Origin: Pyrenopolyporus hunteri
Taxonomy: Eukaryota > Ascomycota > Sordariomycetes > Xylariales > Hypoxylaceae
Assembly: GCA_902806595.1 (NCBI GenBank)
Contig: CADCXC010000001.1
Location: 186,001-250,000, forward strand
Length of the DNA: 64,000 nucleotides
Direction: 5' to 3'
Shown: in pieces, positions 33,896 through 46,837 of the stretch
Layout: every line of letters starts with the position of its first letter
How positions within the stretch are numbered: position 1 is the stretch's first letter
Made by a program: the position numbers and the translations under genes
Notes under the pieces: model-generated
What the model was told of the DNA's origin: nothing
The model's database searches: none
What the model saw: only the letters and a program-made list of their open reading frames with translations

Positions 33896-35485
33896 TCATC
33901 TCGGCGCGTCTTTGGTCCCTATCGACCAGTCCTTACCCCAGTTCCCTCCCTTACTCCCAGGGCTCTCGCGAATATCCCAATCGCGCTCGAGTCGCCACGC
34001 GTCCTTACCCTCGATCCCCATATCCAGCAGGTCGCATCCTCGATGGCCCCATTTATCCGCGAACACCGCGCGCCCCGCCTCCGTCAGCGCCTCGAGGCCC
34101 GCCGCAAAACCCTCCGGGTCGCGGTAGAACGGGTCGTCCTGCCCCCCAGCCTGCCGGCCCTGCCACGTGTTGCGCCAGATGCCCTTGTCCGCCCACTTGA
34201 TCTCCTGCATGCGGCCCGCGACCTCGACGAGGTGCGCGAACGTCTCGCCCTCCTTGTCCACCCACGGCCACATGTCCTGCTCGCGCTTGAGCTCGGCCTC
34301 CTGGTGCGCCCGCTCCGACTCCGATGTATCCTCGCCGCCGCCCGTGTACACGGGGTCCCCCTTGAAGGTGGCGTGGGCGCCGGGGACCCGGAACAGCGCG
34401 GCGATGTCGTCGAGCACGCTGGAAACGTCAAATATGAGCCCCCCCTCGCTCTGCGGCTGCCAATACCCAGCCCAGTGCAGCCGCAGGTACATGTCGCAGT
34501 CGGAGGCGTAGTAGGGGATGTGGGTGTCCCAAGCACCGACCTCGAGGTACGCGTCGCGGTTGACGAGGGCAAGATGGTCATACGCGAAGAAGTGGGTGGC
34601 CCACGGCGGCATGTCGGGGCCGTTGAGATAGCGCAGCAGCCCTACGCAGCGTTCGTACAGGGTCGCGTACGGGTCGTGGTCCCAGTCGTGATCGCGATCA
34701 TTCTTCTTGACGTCCTCGTCGCTAAGCACCAGGACGTCCATGTGGCTCCACCAGAAGAAGGGCCAGTTGCGCTCCAGGGCCAGGTTCAAGTAGAAATTCT
34801 GTAGCTGAGCGAAGGTGAGTAGCGTCGGCGTCGACAGAATCTTCACCCCGAGAAGGCCGAGCGCCGTGTGGTTGAGGAAGAAAGGGTTCTGCAGCTCCAG
34901 CTCATGGTTGCGGTTCGCGTGAAATGTCCCTGTGTTTTCCACCACGTAGATATCCTCCGGCGGCCACCCCGCCGCGATATAACTGCTTACGCATTGCAGC
35001 AGCAGCGGCCAATTCCGGGTGAAACCGATTAAGAGCGGCGTTGCCTCTTCGACGTGTGGGTGCGGTGGTAGGTTGTTTTCGAGGACTCGCGGCGCAGACC
35101 CGGAGTGCGTGAGCTGCGGGAAGTGGTCTCCGATAGGGGTAAATGGTATCGGTTCAGGTTTATACTTCTTCACATATTTAATAACATCCCCTTCTTCCCC
35201 TATCGGTGCCTGTGGGCCCTTTTCGCTGACTCCTTGAGCTACATTGGCGGAATCCTTGCTGAGCTTGTCGCCATTGGTGCCGTCCCCCCCTTCGATAACG
35301 GGAAAGTCGCCTTGGACACGCTCTGCACTGGTAGTGTAGAAACTTCCCTTCCCTAAGAACGATATACTCCCGACAGCCGTATTTAGAGGCTCACGGATAA
35401 CGTAGTATACAATCACAGCGGCTAACAGCACTGATACGTAACGGGCTACAAGCGGCAGAGCCCGGTTCGACACCGTTCGCATCAT
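33896..35485 (-). CDS. Type II membrane glycosyltransferase-like protein
   Basis: A single exon of 1590 nt, 529 aa. The frame is open to 35545 but begins there with TTG, so ATG 35485 is taken (a second ATG follows immediately). Residues about 11-30 form one signal-anchor helix (VARYVSVLLAAVIVYYVI), followed by a Ser/Gly-rich stem to about residue 130. The catalytic-type part has PLLIGFTRNWPLL, GWPPEDIYVVENTGT, LTFAQLQNFYLNLALE and WWSHMDVLVLSDED, where the HMD could play the DxD role. It then has YYASDCDMYLRLHWAGY, typical of a fungal GT-A family of unassigned donor. Golgi lumen location is inferred. The gene is markedly GC-rich in its 3' half, which creates long antisense frames. Linkage and acceptor unknown. 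Confidence 0.8.
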   Translation of the reverse strand: MMRTVSNRALPLVARYVSVLLAAVIVYYVIREPLNTAVGSISFLGKGSFYTTSAERVQGDFPVIEGGDGTNGDKLSKDSANVAQGVSEKGPQAPIGEEGDVIKYVKKYKPEPIPFTPIGDHFPQLTHSGSAPRVLENNLPPHPHVEEATPLLIGFTRNWPLLLQCVSSYIAAGWPPEDIYVVENTGTFHANRNHELELQNPFFLNHTALGLLGVKILSTPTLLTFAQLQNFYLNLALERNWPFFWWSHMDVLVLSDEDVKKNDRDHDWDHDPYATLYERCVGLLRYLNGPDMPPWATHFFAYDHLALVNRDAYLEVGAWDTHIPYYASDCDMYLRLHWAGYWQPQSEGGLIFDVSSVLDDIAALFRVPGAHATFKGDPVYTGGGEDTSESERAHQEAELKREQDMWPWVDKEGETFAHLVEVAGRMQEIKWADKGIWRNTWQGRQAGGQDDPFYRDPEGFAAGLEALTEAGRAVFADKWGHRGCDLLDMGIEGKDAWRLERDWDIRESPGSKGGNWGKDWSIGTKDAPR

Positions 35486-37243
35486 TGTCAACGTTACTAT
35501 CTCCGCACCACAGAGGCTCCGTAAATCATATTGGTCCGGGTACAATAAGAAGCAGTTCTACCGAAACTCTTTGGGCCGTGATCCGCGACCGCGTCCTTGG
35601 ACGTCGATATGAAGTGTGAGTCGTAAAGTAATATAGAACCTTGACGGCCCGATCGGTAGAATGAGCTGGTTGATTCGAGCTGGAGAAACGCGGGATAAAG
35701 CATTCAGGGGGTGAAATACAACATGAATAAACAAGAAGAAAGGGATAGAAAAGTAGAAGAGGCCAACTGTACCACCATGTCCTTCCAAAGATTCGTTCCT
35801 ATCTCTTAACTGTGTGCGTCGACGTCGAGGGATGGATCGTTATCTCCAAACCTTGCCAAGCCGGGAGATGCTCAATTCGAAGCCGCCATTCGTCGGATCT
35901 TCCAGGATCAACAGGACTGGGTTCGGCGTTCAACCAACTGCCGCGCTGACGGTTAGGAACCTCTACTGCGGTAAGCACGCACCGTAGCCTAGCCGCAAAA
36001 CGCCAGTCGCATTGCCTAAGATGCTCGATACCACCTCGCCTACGACGCCGTCGTCTAAATTGTATCCTATTCGGTTCGGCCTCATGCACGGGTTCTTAAC
36101 GTCGATTTGAAGCCGCGCGTGAATAAGACTTCGTAAGCAGCGCCAAGTGGTCGGGTTACGATATGCAGGAACAGAAAGCTTACTTTTAGTAAGGGTTCGC
36201 GCAGGCTTATACAATGCTGTAGCTTTGATTGCGTAACTAACTTTCTCGCGGAACGCGCCTCTACGACTACCCTGGCTCATACTCGTCGACGAGGGGCAGA
36301 TTGTCCACGCGTATGGGGCAATATTGGAATTGTAACTTAGGTATAATTCAGGGTACTTATATCACATCGTCTGGAGCCGATGTATGATACAGCGGGGAAG
36401 CGATGATCGCAATCGGGTTCAATGCTGTTGATACGTATTGTAATGGATCGTGGGCTGCCGATAAGTTAATGATATACGCGATTACACACAGATAGTGACG
36501 GAAATATAATTTCCGTCTAGCCTACCTAGGCTTCTGGCGAGAAATGGCAATATCCTCGTTTATCCGGTGTTAAGGTGAATGCAGATCCCCAACCGTCTTC
36601 CTAACACGCTACGTCTCATTGGCTAATGGTAAATTCTAAACCTTAGGAACCATGAGGACAGGAACAGCGTCCGTCTACTGAGATAGAGAAACTAACCCAC
36701 CGTCAGTAGATGAGCCTCGCGTCCCAGCCTTGAACGAGTATGGCAAGAATCATAATATATATGTCGAACTATACTACAATCATATTCCCGATATAGATGA
36801 ATAGAGGAGCCTCAGGAAAGAATCGCGACACTGACAATGGGTGGACACTCCTTGACTATGAACTTAAGGTTTCATCGCCAAAAATATGTGAGTACCTAAC
36901 TATACTGATGCTCTTGAGCGTCGAGAAGAGACGGGGTCTTCTTCGCTGGCCATTATCGAAAAAAGGAAAAAGCAAGGAAAAATAATACCTATAGGTAGAT
37001 AAGTAGGTAGGTAGGTAGGTGAACGGCCCGTCGACGCGGATAAATGGCATCGATAGGGTCGGTAGTGAAGTTCCGGCGCCACTTCGGCCCCCCCCGTCAA
37101 AACCGTAGTCCAGAACGCCAGTTTTTTGTTCCTTAAGCTTTTCGTTATCCTGCTCCCTCAGATTGGTTTCCCCTTCACTTACAGTGACCATTGCCATTGT
37201 GCCTCCCAGCATCACAAACCAGCACTCTTCGATATGTCTAGTG
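35486..37243. other. Intergenic 1.75 kb
   Basis: Upstream region of the glycosyltransferase and downstream region of the DOCK gene. Reverse-strand frames at 35799-36280 have no domain. A simple (TAGG)n tract is at about 36990-37020. Confidence 0.5.
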
Positions 37244-40200
37244 CTATTCCTCGTTTACCCCACCCATGAGGAAGCCGTTGGGCTTGCTTGGCTTCTTTCC
37301 CAGCTTCAACAGGCTTAGCCTCTTCCTAACTGAATTGAATCCTATACCTCCGTCGTTAGGCCTATCGAAGTCCCTTTCGAACACATCCACTATCTCCTTG
37401 CTCTTGCGTGACCGGTCAAGCGCCCAATCAGGCGTTGTGTTGTCCGCGCTGCCGTTCATCTGAGGCTGGGCGTATGGATTTGAACTGAGATTGGTGTCGC
37501 TTGATTGGGTACGGAATATACTCCTTCGATTCGAATTGTCCTTGCTTTTACTCACTTGGCTGTTGGAATCGCTGTCGCCCTTTGTCTGTTTTAGGCTTGG
37601 TGTGTCGCCGTTTGGCGGCTGGGACTCCTTCTTTTTTCCCCCGAGGAAGCTGAGCCGCGTTCCGCGTTGCTTCATAGAGATAGGTTGAGCTGCCGCCGCC
37701 TCTTCTACTACACCCGCGGTTGCTGCCAATGCACCGGCCTTGGCTTCTGGAGACAAGTTCTCGGTGGTGGGCGATGGCCGCTGCCAAGTTGGCGACGGTG
37801 TGCTCGAGGTGTTATCGCGAGGCTGTTGGACCGGCGCAAAGATTGCAATCTCCGGCGCAAATGTAGACAAGAAATCTGAATCGCGTTAGTTAAGCTAGAC
37901 GAGGCTTATACGAGATTACTTACGCTTATAACAGTCCTCATAACCCTTTAAGAGGACGGCGTTTGAGCTGCGAGCAAAGCTAGTCAGGCACCGCTTGATC
38001 ATGATTGCGTGGTCGACAAGCGCCATCTTGATCGCATTCTCTTGCTGGTCTAGCTCGGGTTCATTATCATCCTCGGATTCCGGCGTAGGAAGAAGCTGAC
38101 GATAACAGGCAACGCTACCGTCCGAGGTGGGGTTGACCGAGATACTGATGGCATCTACCATTAGTTGGGCGATTTCTTCATCTTCCTCTTCGGCCAGCTT
38201 CTTCTCGACCGCCGTCATTTCCTGCGTCTTCCGGACAATACGTTCGAGGGCCGTCTCCTTGGCACTTAGGCGTACGGTATGGACTTCAACGATCTCGCTG
38301 CGCCGCAAGATAGTAGGGAATGGTTCCGCTGTGGTGTAGACCGTCTTTTCTGCGTAGTGAGTATCGACGGGCCCGCTAGTGTTGCGCTTGGATGACACCG
38401 AGAACATCTGAGCGTGAGCTGAAAGGAGATAGTCGCGAATAGGCTGCGGGACTCTAGCTCGTTGGAAAACCTGATGGGTCAGGTCGCGGTGTGGACTGAG
38501 GGCCGAAACAACTAGGTATTGGCCTTCGACCTCGCTGTCGACGTCGCTCGACGTAAGGATCTGAGCAGCGGGATATTGTTCCTGCATACGGTCCGTAAAA
38601 GCCGACGTACGCTCCGTGGGCGAACCTTCGTATACAAACGCTTTGTCGCGCAGGCTAAGAGGGAACCCGAGGCCCTTGTAAACGACCTTGAAGTATTTCG
38701 GCACTAGTTTATCACCCTTGGCCAGCTTTTCATAAATGGTCGCAATGGCTCGCTCGGTCCTTGCTAGCTTAGCAAAGTCGAAGATGTTATTCTCGTATTG
38801 GGCCTGAAGTTCTTTGTAGGCTGCAAGGGCACTACTCCATGCTTCCCCGTCTTCGAAGTGCTTGATCATGTCAAAGTAGATGCGTTCCTTGCGCTCGAAG
38901 TGCGACTGCTCTGGAAGATCTGGATCTTGTAGGGCGGGTGTTAATTTCGTAGGGTCCCAGTCGTACAACTCAGCGTGCAGGCGAAGGGCCAATCCGGCTT
39001 CGGTATGATTCCGGGCGTCGAACTGCAGGGACGCCAATTGATGGACATATCGAATGAATATCTCCTCCTTCTGCATGTCCCTAAGGAATTCCATCAGCTG
39101 TAGACGGTTGATTAAATGAGAAGCCTCGCTCGTAATGTCTCCGCTATGAACAGCCACGAGGAGGTCTAAAAACTCCGCGATCGTCTCGATCAGACTCTTC
39201 AAAGCAGAATATAGAGGGTCGCCTTCAACCTGGGATAAAGGTTCGAAACGCTCAAGAAGTTCGCTGATGAAAAGCTTTTGTAAGATGCTCTCCGTCATGA
39301 TCTTATCCTTGAAAAAGCCATCTAAGCAGTCTATCATTTCCGTTTGAATGACGGACAAATCTTCGCTCAGCGTCCATTCACTGACGATCATGGTTTGAAG
39401 AACCTCAACCGCCATTCTCCTCAGCCCTTCGTGGACGCTCAGGCAAAGCTCAACTATGGGGCCAACAAGTGTAGGCACATATTGGACTTGATAACCGCCC
39501 ATCTTGGTTAGCCCATATCGTGCCCTTTCGTCGGGACTAGTTTCCCAGCCGATAGCTTCCCACGTTCTTCTCAGCAACTCGGCACCGTGTTCTCTGACGT
39601 CGCCAGCGATCTTCCAAACCGCCCTTCGCTTCTGTTCTGAGAAGGTTTCGAGTGCCAGATGTCCACTACCAACGAGCTTGAGGAGGGTGGAAAAGAACAT
39701 CCGCCATAGCTCAGTATCGAAGTCTTCCGCCTCGTCGGGGTGCGGTAAGAAGGATTCCAAGAGGATACTTGCGAGATATTGCAGGGTCCTCATTGTAGAC
39801 TTATGGTGGTAGATGTATACGCTAAGCCAACTTGACGGGAAGGCTTCACCATCCAGGATACTCGTGTGCACATGGAGAGTGTTCTTTAGGAGACTCGTAA
39901 GATCTTCCGCAGCCAGTTCGAGTTGCATCCCGTTAGGCGAGTTCGACAGCGCGGACAAAATGGCTGATAGTTCGATTAAAGCTTCGTCGAATTGCACGGC
40001 ATCGCCGGGGATTTGCTTGCTAGGAAATGGATAAGTTGTAGGAAAGAGAAGTGAAAATCGATTCTTAGGTTTGAGCTCCGTAGCCTGGATTGACTGATAC
40101 GAGCCCACAATCTTTGGTATGTAGTCAGGGATCTCGGAATTAAGGTGATCTACCTGGCTTGCCAGTACCGAGCAACAGAGGCGTACTTGTTCTCTCCACT

Positions 40201-43200
40201 GTTCCGTGACGTCTTCCGTTCGGCCCCAATGCGGCGCAATCCACCGCACGGTGTTGGCGCTGAGGGCGGACCGTTGCTCCGGACCAGCGAAGAGGTCCAG
40301 CTTAGAGTAATTAATGATTAGAACGAGTTTGTATAGCACCAGCTTGCCCTTAACCAAAGCACATGAGTCCATAAAATCGATCGCAATATGAAGAATTTCT
40401 TCAGCCGTAAGCAGCCCTGTGAGTTCGGGTAACCAGGTGTGGAAATGCTGTACCGCTAGCGTTTGGCTTCCGACTAAAACCGGTGCCGTGCTTCGCATCA
40501 TCGAGTCAAGAGCCTTGAATATGCTCTGCAGATGTCGAGTGAAGCCGGCGGTGCTACCCGTAATACCGATGCCGGCCTCCTTAACCTTCTGCTGGCCTCT
40601 TGCGTGCGTGATGAACTTCAAAATATGGCGCACGACTTTGAGGGTAGCTCGTAATTTCCGGGCAGTCTCCGACTCGGTCGGTTTTGTTAATAGCCGCGTG
40701 AAGGACCGCACAAGACATGGTGTTGCGAAAGGGTAGTTGAACTTGCTCTCCGCATAATGATCGACTAACGGACCCAAGTTGAACCGACGATCATGGACGA
40801 TGCCGAGGACCCGAACGAGAGCTGTGAAAACGAGATCTTCGTACTCGTCGTTACCCTGATACTCGACCAAGACACCAAAGAGAGCGTCCAAAACATCGCT
40901 TAGTAGTTTGACGACCTCGATCTCGGGTACGAATACAAGCTGCTTTAGCAACGATGGGATCTCGTCCCGGGGGCCTTCTTTCCATTTCAACAAGCCAAGG
41001 ACTATTCGATCCTGAGAAAACCTGGTGCTACAGAGATAAGTCTCAACCCGAAGCGTTGCGAGCGGGCCGGTGACATCGCTTGAGTCGCTACGAGCGCTCC
41101 AAGGCAGAGATAGGTACCCGCCCCTGCCTGTTGGCCCAGCTTGTGCGGTTTGTGTGTATTCGTCTAACTTATAGAGGAGTAGAGAATGCAAACCGTCAGC
41201 TAGAAACGCCTGTTGGTCCCAGAGTGGCATATACGCGATCGCAAATGGTGTGCCGGGTAGGTCGGCAATGGTGAATACAACATTTGCCGTGCTAACATCG
41301 GCGGGTAAAAGTGAGAGCCGAAGAGTCTGATCCCAATGCTCCCCACGCTCTACAGCAAACGAGCGCCACGTAGTCACCGGTTCTGAATTCGAAGAAGCAT
41401 ATATGCAATCTTCAATTCTCTCCCCTGACTGCCGTCGAACTTCAAGGGAAACTACAAGATTCCCGCCCTGCACGCTACTAGATATGGTCGTGGCACTAGC
41501 TCCGAAGCGCGATATCAGGTTCTGTCGAGCCAAAAGAGCTTCGGTGATGGTCACGTAGATGTCGGACCGAGGCTTCGTTGGCGCGCCGGAGAACCCCATC
41601 TTGCTGGTTTTGCTAATGCCAGCTAGCAGAGTAGGGGTTGCCTTGATGAGAGCATCAGCGTCAGGGCTGTTGAAAGACTTTAGGTGAATTTGTAGCCTTT
41701 CAGCTCTCCTGGATTTCTCATAGTGACCTGATTTACTCTCTAGGAGGTCCCGCACCAGGCCATCCCATCCTTCGGCGGTGTCGTACTTTTCGGCGGTGAA
41801 CCGTGCGGATGGCGACCAAACCGTGACGACATGCTCCGCCTCTTCGTCCTGTTTCATGATCGAGTTTAGACTTAGCACCCCGATACCCACCATCCTTTCC
41901 GCGAGCATCTGAGCTGGAGGTTGTGCTCCGTCTACTGATGGGCGCGCCGCCCTTGAGCCGGCAGTGCTCGGAGGAAGCCCCCCGTCTCGGCTTTCCATGT
42001 TGTCCGTCCTTGGTCGATCCTCTGGCTGCTCAGATAAGGCGTCGAGCTTCGTCCCTCCTCTAGAAAATGCGGATCTTGTTGTACCCCACATCAGGCTTCT
42101 CCTGGAAGGCTTATTGCCACTAGAAGAGGGGGGTTTGTTGTTTGAGAAGGGCGTATTAGGCTGTCCAAACGATCCCGACCTCGAAACCGGTTTATTTGAG
42201 ATTATCTGCTGTGGCGAACGGACCTTGACAATGAGATAAAGTTCCGAATCGGCTGATGGCCCTTCACCAATATCAGAAGATGTTAGATCGGTGAATAAGG
42301 TACGCATCTGCGGATTTCTAGTTAAATAGCCCATCGTGCCGCCGGAAGGAACTTCGATCATATAGCTTTCCGAGAGAGTTGTCAGGGTGCCTCCAATTGA
42401 CTTGCTAACAAGGTACAATACTAATGTCGTGGGCTCGTTGGAGGAACCGGCAAAGCTTCTAATATCGACCATCAGGTGATGTAACGCGGATAATTCAACA
42501 TGTGGCTGCGGTGGTTCGTCCAGTAAGCTCATTACTGATTGCAACTTGGTAATTTCCACAACCGAGTCGTCGCCGGTTAAAACCCTGCCTCTTTCGTTAG
42601 GATCACGCACTATTACCTCTCCACCACATAGCTTATTCCCTCTGACTAGATCCCAGACCGTCTTTTCCCGTAGCGCATTATATTCACGGGTTGTGAGTAA
42701 ATTATGTAGAAACTGTCTTCTCGATAGGTCCAAAGTTTGGATCAGCTGAGACACTTTGTCAAGCTTGGTATATTGCCTTGTAAGGAGGAGCTCGTGGAAG
42801 TTGGTCGAATGCCATTCGCGCAGGCAGGACGCGATTTCGTCTACCAAGGGTTCCATAGTCGACGTGGGCGTCTCATCGCCTAATCTGAGCATCGGAACTG
42901 GCGCGGCTGGCTTGGGTGCGCCCGGTTCGCGGATTCTGAACTCGGGGGAGCGAGCGATGGCTCCGCCCGATACGGTACCGTTCGGTCTAGGCGGCCTGCT
43001 CCCATTGTCTATATCTCTGAAGTATGATTTTCTCGTGCTCGATGCCACCCCGCTCTTGCCCGAATCGCTACCAACTGGTGGCGCATCATCGTCTCCCTGA
43101 TAGTTGCTACTATTGTCGGAATTCTCATCCCCGTCGCCCAGTACCTCGCGTATCTCGACACAGCTCCGCGGGAAAATACCCGAGAAGACGCGAGCTTCGA

Positions 43201-43402
43201 GGGGTTGACCCTTAACGGAAGTGAGACCAGCCAGAAGCGAGGGAGGCGCCAGCAGGTACCCTCGCAGCCATTGGCCGTCGGAGGTCTCTTCAATAATGTA
43301 TAGATCATCGCCAATCTCTAGGGGAAGCTCATTGTCGTTCTTGGTCTCGAAGGGGTAGGTCGCGACAGCGAAGGCGATACGGGGCAGAGGTTGCCAGGGC
43401 AT
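37244..43402 (-). CDS. DOCK-family guanine nucleotide exchange factor (SH3, DHR-1, DHR-2)
   Basis: Exons 43402-37924 and 37875-37244, separated by a 48-nt intron (GTAAGT, CTTAAC/CTAAC, TTCAG), give 6111 nt, 2036 aa. The frame is open to 43555 but starts there with GTG; ATG 43402 (MPWQPLPRIAFAVATYPF) is preferred. Residues about 8-85 form an SH3 domain (DDLYIIEE, GQWLRGYL). The middle part holds a C2-like DHR-1 region, including MLAERMVGIGVLSLNSIM. The C-terminal third is the DHR-2 exchange domain (LRLHAELYDW, YFKVVYKGLGFP and FVYEG). Animal DOCK180 and yeast Dck1 activate Rac- or Rho-type GTPases with an ELMO partner, controlling polarity and mitophagy-linked signalling. The C-terminal 200 residues are low-complexity with Ser/Thr/Pro and Lys, probably regulatory. 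Length is normal for fungal orthologues. Confidence 0.92.
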
Positions 43403-44039
43403 TGAGGCGGTTGGTCGCACCGTAGCTGCAGGTCGGTCAACCGCATGAGGCGGCAGAAGAGTGTGTAATCCGATCTGGCTTCTCGCGCGGTTACGTACGG
43501 GGAGGGGAGAGCGGAATTGGGCGGGTTCATTCGCTCCCGGGATAACAGGAGACACCTATGTGGCCAAGCGGGAGCTTGTTGCAGATAGACTTATGAATCA
43601 AGAGGCGATGACGGTCTGCGTAGTTCGTTTTAGGAGACGGTCTCTCTTCTTTAGTTGTTGCTTTAGATTTGGGTCGGTCGTCGCGAATCGTGGTGTGGGT
43701 GGCTGTATGGGCGACTTGCACGGGAGCCAGGGGAGGGATTAGAAGTTCAAGTCAGGGGAAGCATTAAAAGATTTGTTACAGAATCGAAAAGATGATAGAA
43801 GAGGATTGGGGGTATCAAAGATCAAACAAATGAAACAGTCGTTGACGAAAGAAAGTAGCGGGTTCGGATAGTTTGAAGCTCGCCAGTTGAGACGAAGGTC
43901 AGAAGAAAGGTTAAAAAAGAGGGTATTCACACAATAGGGTACCGGGTTTAATTTTCTCGTATAGGCAGCGTAGAACTCTGATACTGGACAGAAGAACAAA
44001 GTTTTGACAAGGGGGCCGGCAAGACGACGTCGGCTTCGA

Positions 44040-44082
44040 TTCCAGTCCCAGTTCCAGTTCCAGTTCCAGTTCCAATTCCAGT
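44040..44082 (+). repeat. TTCCAG hexanucleotide microsatellite
   Basis: About seven near-perfect tandem copies of a CAGTTC/TTCCAG unit with two single-base variants. Confidence 0.85.
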
Positions 44083-44709
44083 GTTGCAGTTACATGCTCG
44101 CTACATTGGATACCTAGGCATATCAGGTCCAGGTATTATGCGACAGGTATAGATACCATGTACGTGTAGGTTACGAATTATGTGCGCAACGCGTACATTT
44201 GACGGGTACCGGTGAGATGGCGACGGAAATGCGCCAACAAGAAGTCGCAATTGGAAAGGAAAGACAAGGGGTCCGGGTCCGGGTGGGAGAAGAGAAGAAG
44301 AAAAAAAAATAATGCGCCGGCCCCTGGATCTGGGATTAGCAAACAGAGACATGGCTTGCAGGCACCTGCAGAAGAATCAAGCCACTAGGGAAGCTACTTC
44401 ACATTTGGAACACTATCCAATTGGGCAATTAGAGCAGCTGCGTTCTACCCAAGAAGCTAGGTTAAATCTATTAGGCATTAAGGTTGCGCCGTTTTATAGC
44501 ACTAACGTCGCAAAGAGCTATAGCGCATATTTGATAGCAGACGCTTACATACCTAGATATGCCAATGCGATTAGGTACTACTTACCTAGGTACTACAAGT
44601 ACATGGGTAATACCTAGTGCACTGTCCAAATCACATAGATATTTTCTGGAGAGTATTACAGGTACTAATATAAAAGTGGTAGCAGCGTGTGTGGGCACTT
44701 GCCAAATTA

Positions 44710-44762
44710 CATACCTAGGTACATGTACCTACACACCTAGGTACCTAGGTACCTACACTATG
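44710..44762. repeat. TACCTAGGTA palindromic low-complexity tract
   Basis: Tandem and inverted copies of the CCTAGGTAC unit. The same unit appears near 119, 3050, 10535, 18840, 21890, 33280 and 36990, and only outside exons. Confidence 0.8.
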
Positions 44763-46837
44763 TAAGTACCACCCAGATACGTACATGTGCATACATAGGT
44801 ATTCTGCGCGTTCCCTTTTTAGACCTAGAATGGGACAATGCGCACGAGCCATGCATTAGGGATTAGGTAAACCCACATAGCACATTCAGCCGAGGGTGGG
44901 CCATCGTCTCCCCGTCACATATTCGACTCCTCGACTCTCCGACTCTCCAACTCTCCAACTCTCGCTCTCGTCTCTCTTACATAAAAAAATAACAACACTA
45001 ACAAAAAGTCACAAGTCTACCTTGACATGTGCCGGATGTCTGCGGTACTACTTCTACACGCGAGCTTCGTTTATACCTACAGATCTGGCAACCACACGGG
45101 AAATTCATCTACGGAACGCTCAAATTTCCCTATACCGGCCTCATTAAAGTGTCTTCCTCGTCCCATGTCTCTTCATATCTCACCCCTTTCTCTTGCGTCT
45201 ACGACATATCCGGCCTTGCATAACAATGACAATACCTCAGAAGCATAAAGTTCCATGTTATTAACACCATAACAGAGAACCTAAAAATGGATTATCAGTA
45301 GACCTCATGCCAGCCATATCATCTGATATTTGACCTCCAGGACCAGTTCAATTCAGATTACGTCGAAACATGTTCCCAATGTCCTATCCGGGCATGGCCA
45401 GATAGTACCTAATTTTTTCCCGTTCCCTTTTTGTCTTGTCCAGGTCCTCAATACCCTACCTTCGAGAAACATTCGCCGCTCGTCTCTATTCCATAAATTA
45501 TACCCACCCTGTGGCCAACATTCAATGATTAGCATCTTCTTATCCCGTAGCTTGAATTTGAGTTACCCCGTCCAGGACAATACCGTATATTTCTTTTTAG
45601 ATACGAATTTGAAAGCTTGTGCTCCAGTGTGGGTAGATACCGGTCGGGCATGTCAACAATCCATACAGTGAAGAACGGCGTACCCCGCCATGGAAAGGCA
45701 GCATCATTAGCTACCAAACCTTGGTATTTATGTACCTTACCACAATTCGGGAGCAAAGACCAGATAAGGGCCCGCCTATGGAAGTTGATTAATTATAAAC
45801 CTAGGGTAGGTAGCTCAGAGACCTCTCGTTCCCCCACAACTTTCTTCCTGAGGAACATTATCAGAGGTCAAACGATGCCCAGTTCCCGGCAGCATTGCCC
45901 CCTTCGGCCAGTGCGTCCTAATCAAACCAGCAAGAGAAAATTAAGTTTTGGTCATGGCCGACGGGCTTTAGTAGAATTCACGCATACCGACGCCTGCATG
46001 ACAATACAGAAGACTACGACTGACATACGTCGGGATTCATGTCCTATACCCAATCCCACCTTCTCTGTTACATACATCAACCTCGTTGTAAGTGAAGACC
46101 CATCAGCCCCGGGCTATTAACTACCTATACATATGACAGGAAAGAAATATCGAGAAGGGAGCCATGCTCATCGTTACACTAACGATGACAAACAACAAAT
46201 ACAGCAGCACAACAGTTGCAGCCCGCAATATACGGTCGCCAACGAAATAGACGTCTTACGGGCTCTCGTCAAAATACACATGAATTACCTTAGTATTCCG
46301 ATAAGCCCTGCTGTTACTGCTGCGGGAGATAAACCTAGCCTAAGCAATGCCACCAATTAGCGTATATAATTATGCCAATCTTACTACTTGCTATTCAACC
46401 TTGCTCTCGAGGTAAAATGGCCAGTCAACCAAAACGATCCCAACCCGTCTACTACGCAAAGCATTAGAATGCCCCCCAATCACCACCCCGAAGCGTCTTC
46501 CAGCCGACCAACTAGTATCTAAGCCCGATCTAAAGGCCTTCTTTCTTAGGTAAGAAACAAGGATACAATGTTATCGCGGTCAGCTCAACACTGAGTTTGC
46601 AATACAATAGCGTCAGCTATACGATTAAGACGGAGGACGAGTTCATGATTGAACTAGGGGATGAGTCCCTTCAGACGTACACGTCCAAACAACCATACCA
46701 TACGCGAACCAAGCGATCCGCATCATACCGTATGGCAACAGCGTCTCACTACAGCCTTAAATAGGTACATATGAAATGTTTATTGACGAGAGTCGAAGTT
46801 CAGCTACGAATTGACAGAAAAACAATATGTTTTGCCT

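Larger units (their letters stand above)
43403..46837. other. 3.4 kb gene-free region with simple repeats
   Basis: Between the DOCK start and the zinc finger gene. It contains a TTCCAG hexamer array (44040-44082), CTAGGTACC palindromic tracts (about 44712-44760), and a CTC-rich repeat (44925-44965). Open frames such as 45617-46120 have no domain and no splice support. Confidence 0.5.

Noticed and set aside
33764..34804. 346-codon plus-strand open frame
   Set aside because: It is antisense to the GC-rich 3' half of the glycosyltransferase gene, is rich in Arg/Pro/Leu/Val and has no domain; a product of codon bias on the other strand.
45617..46120. 167-codon plus-strand frame
   Set aside because: No domain, no splice or start support, and uneven composition.
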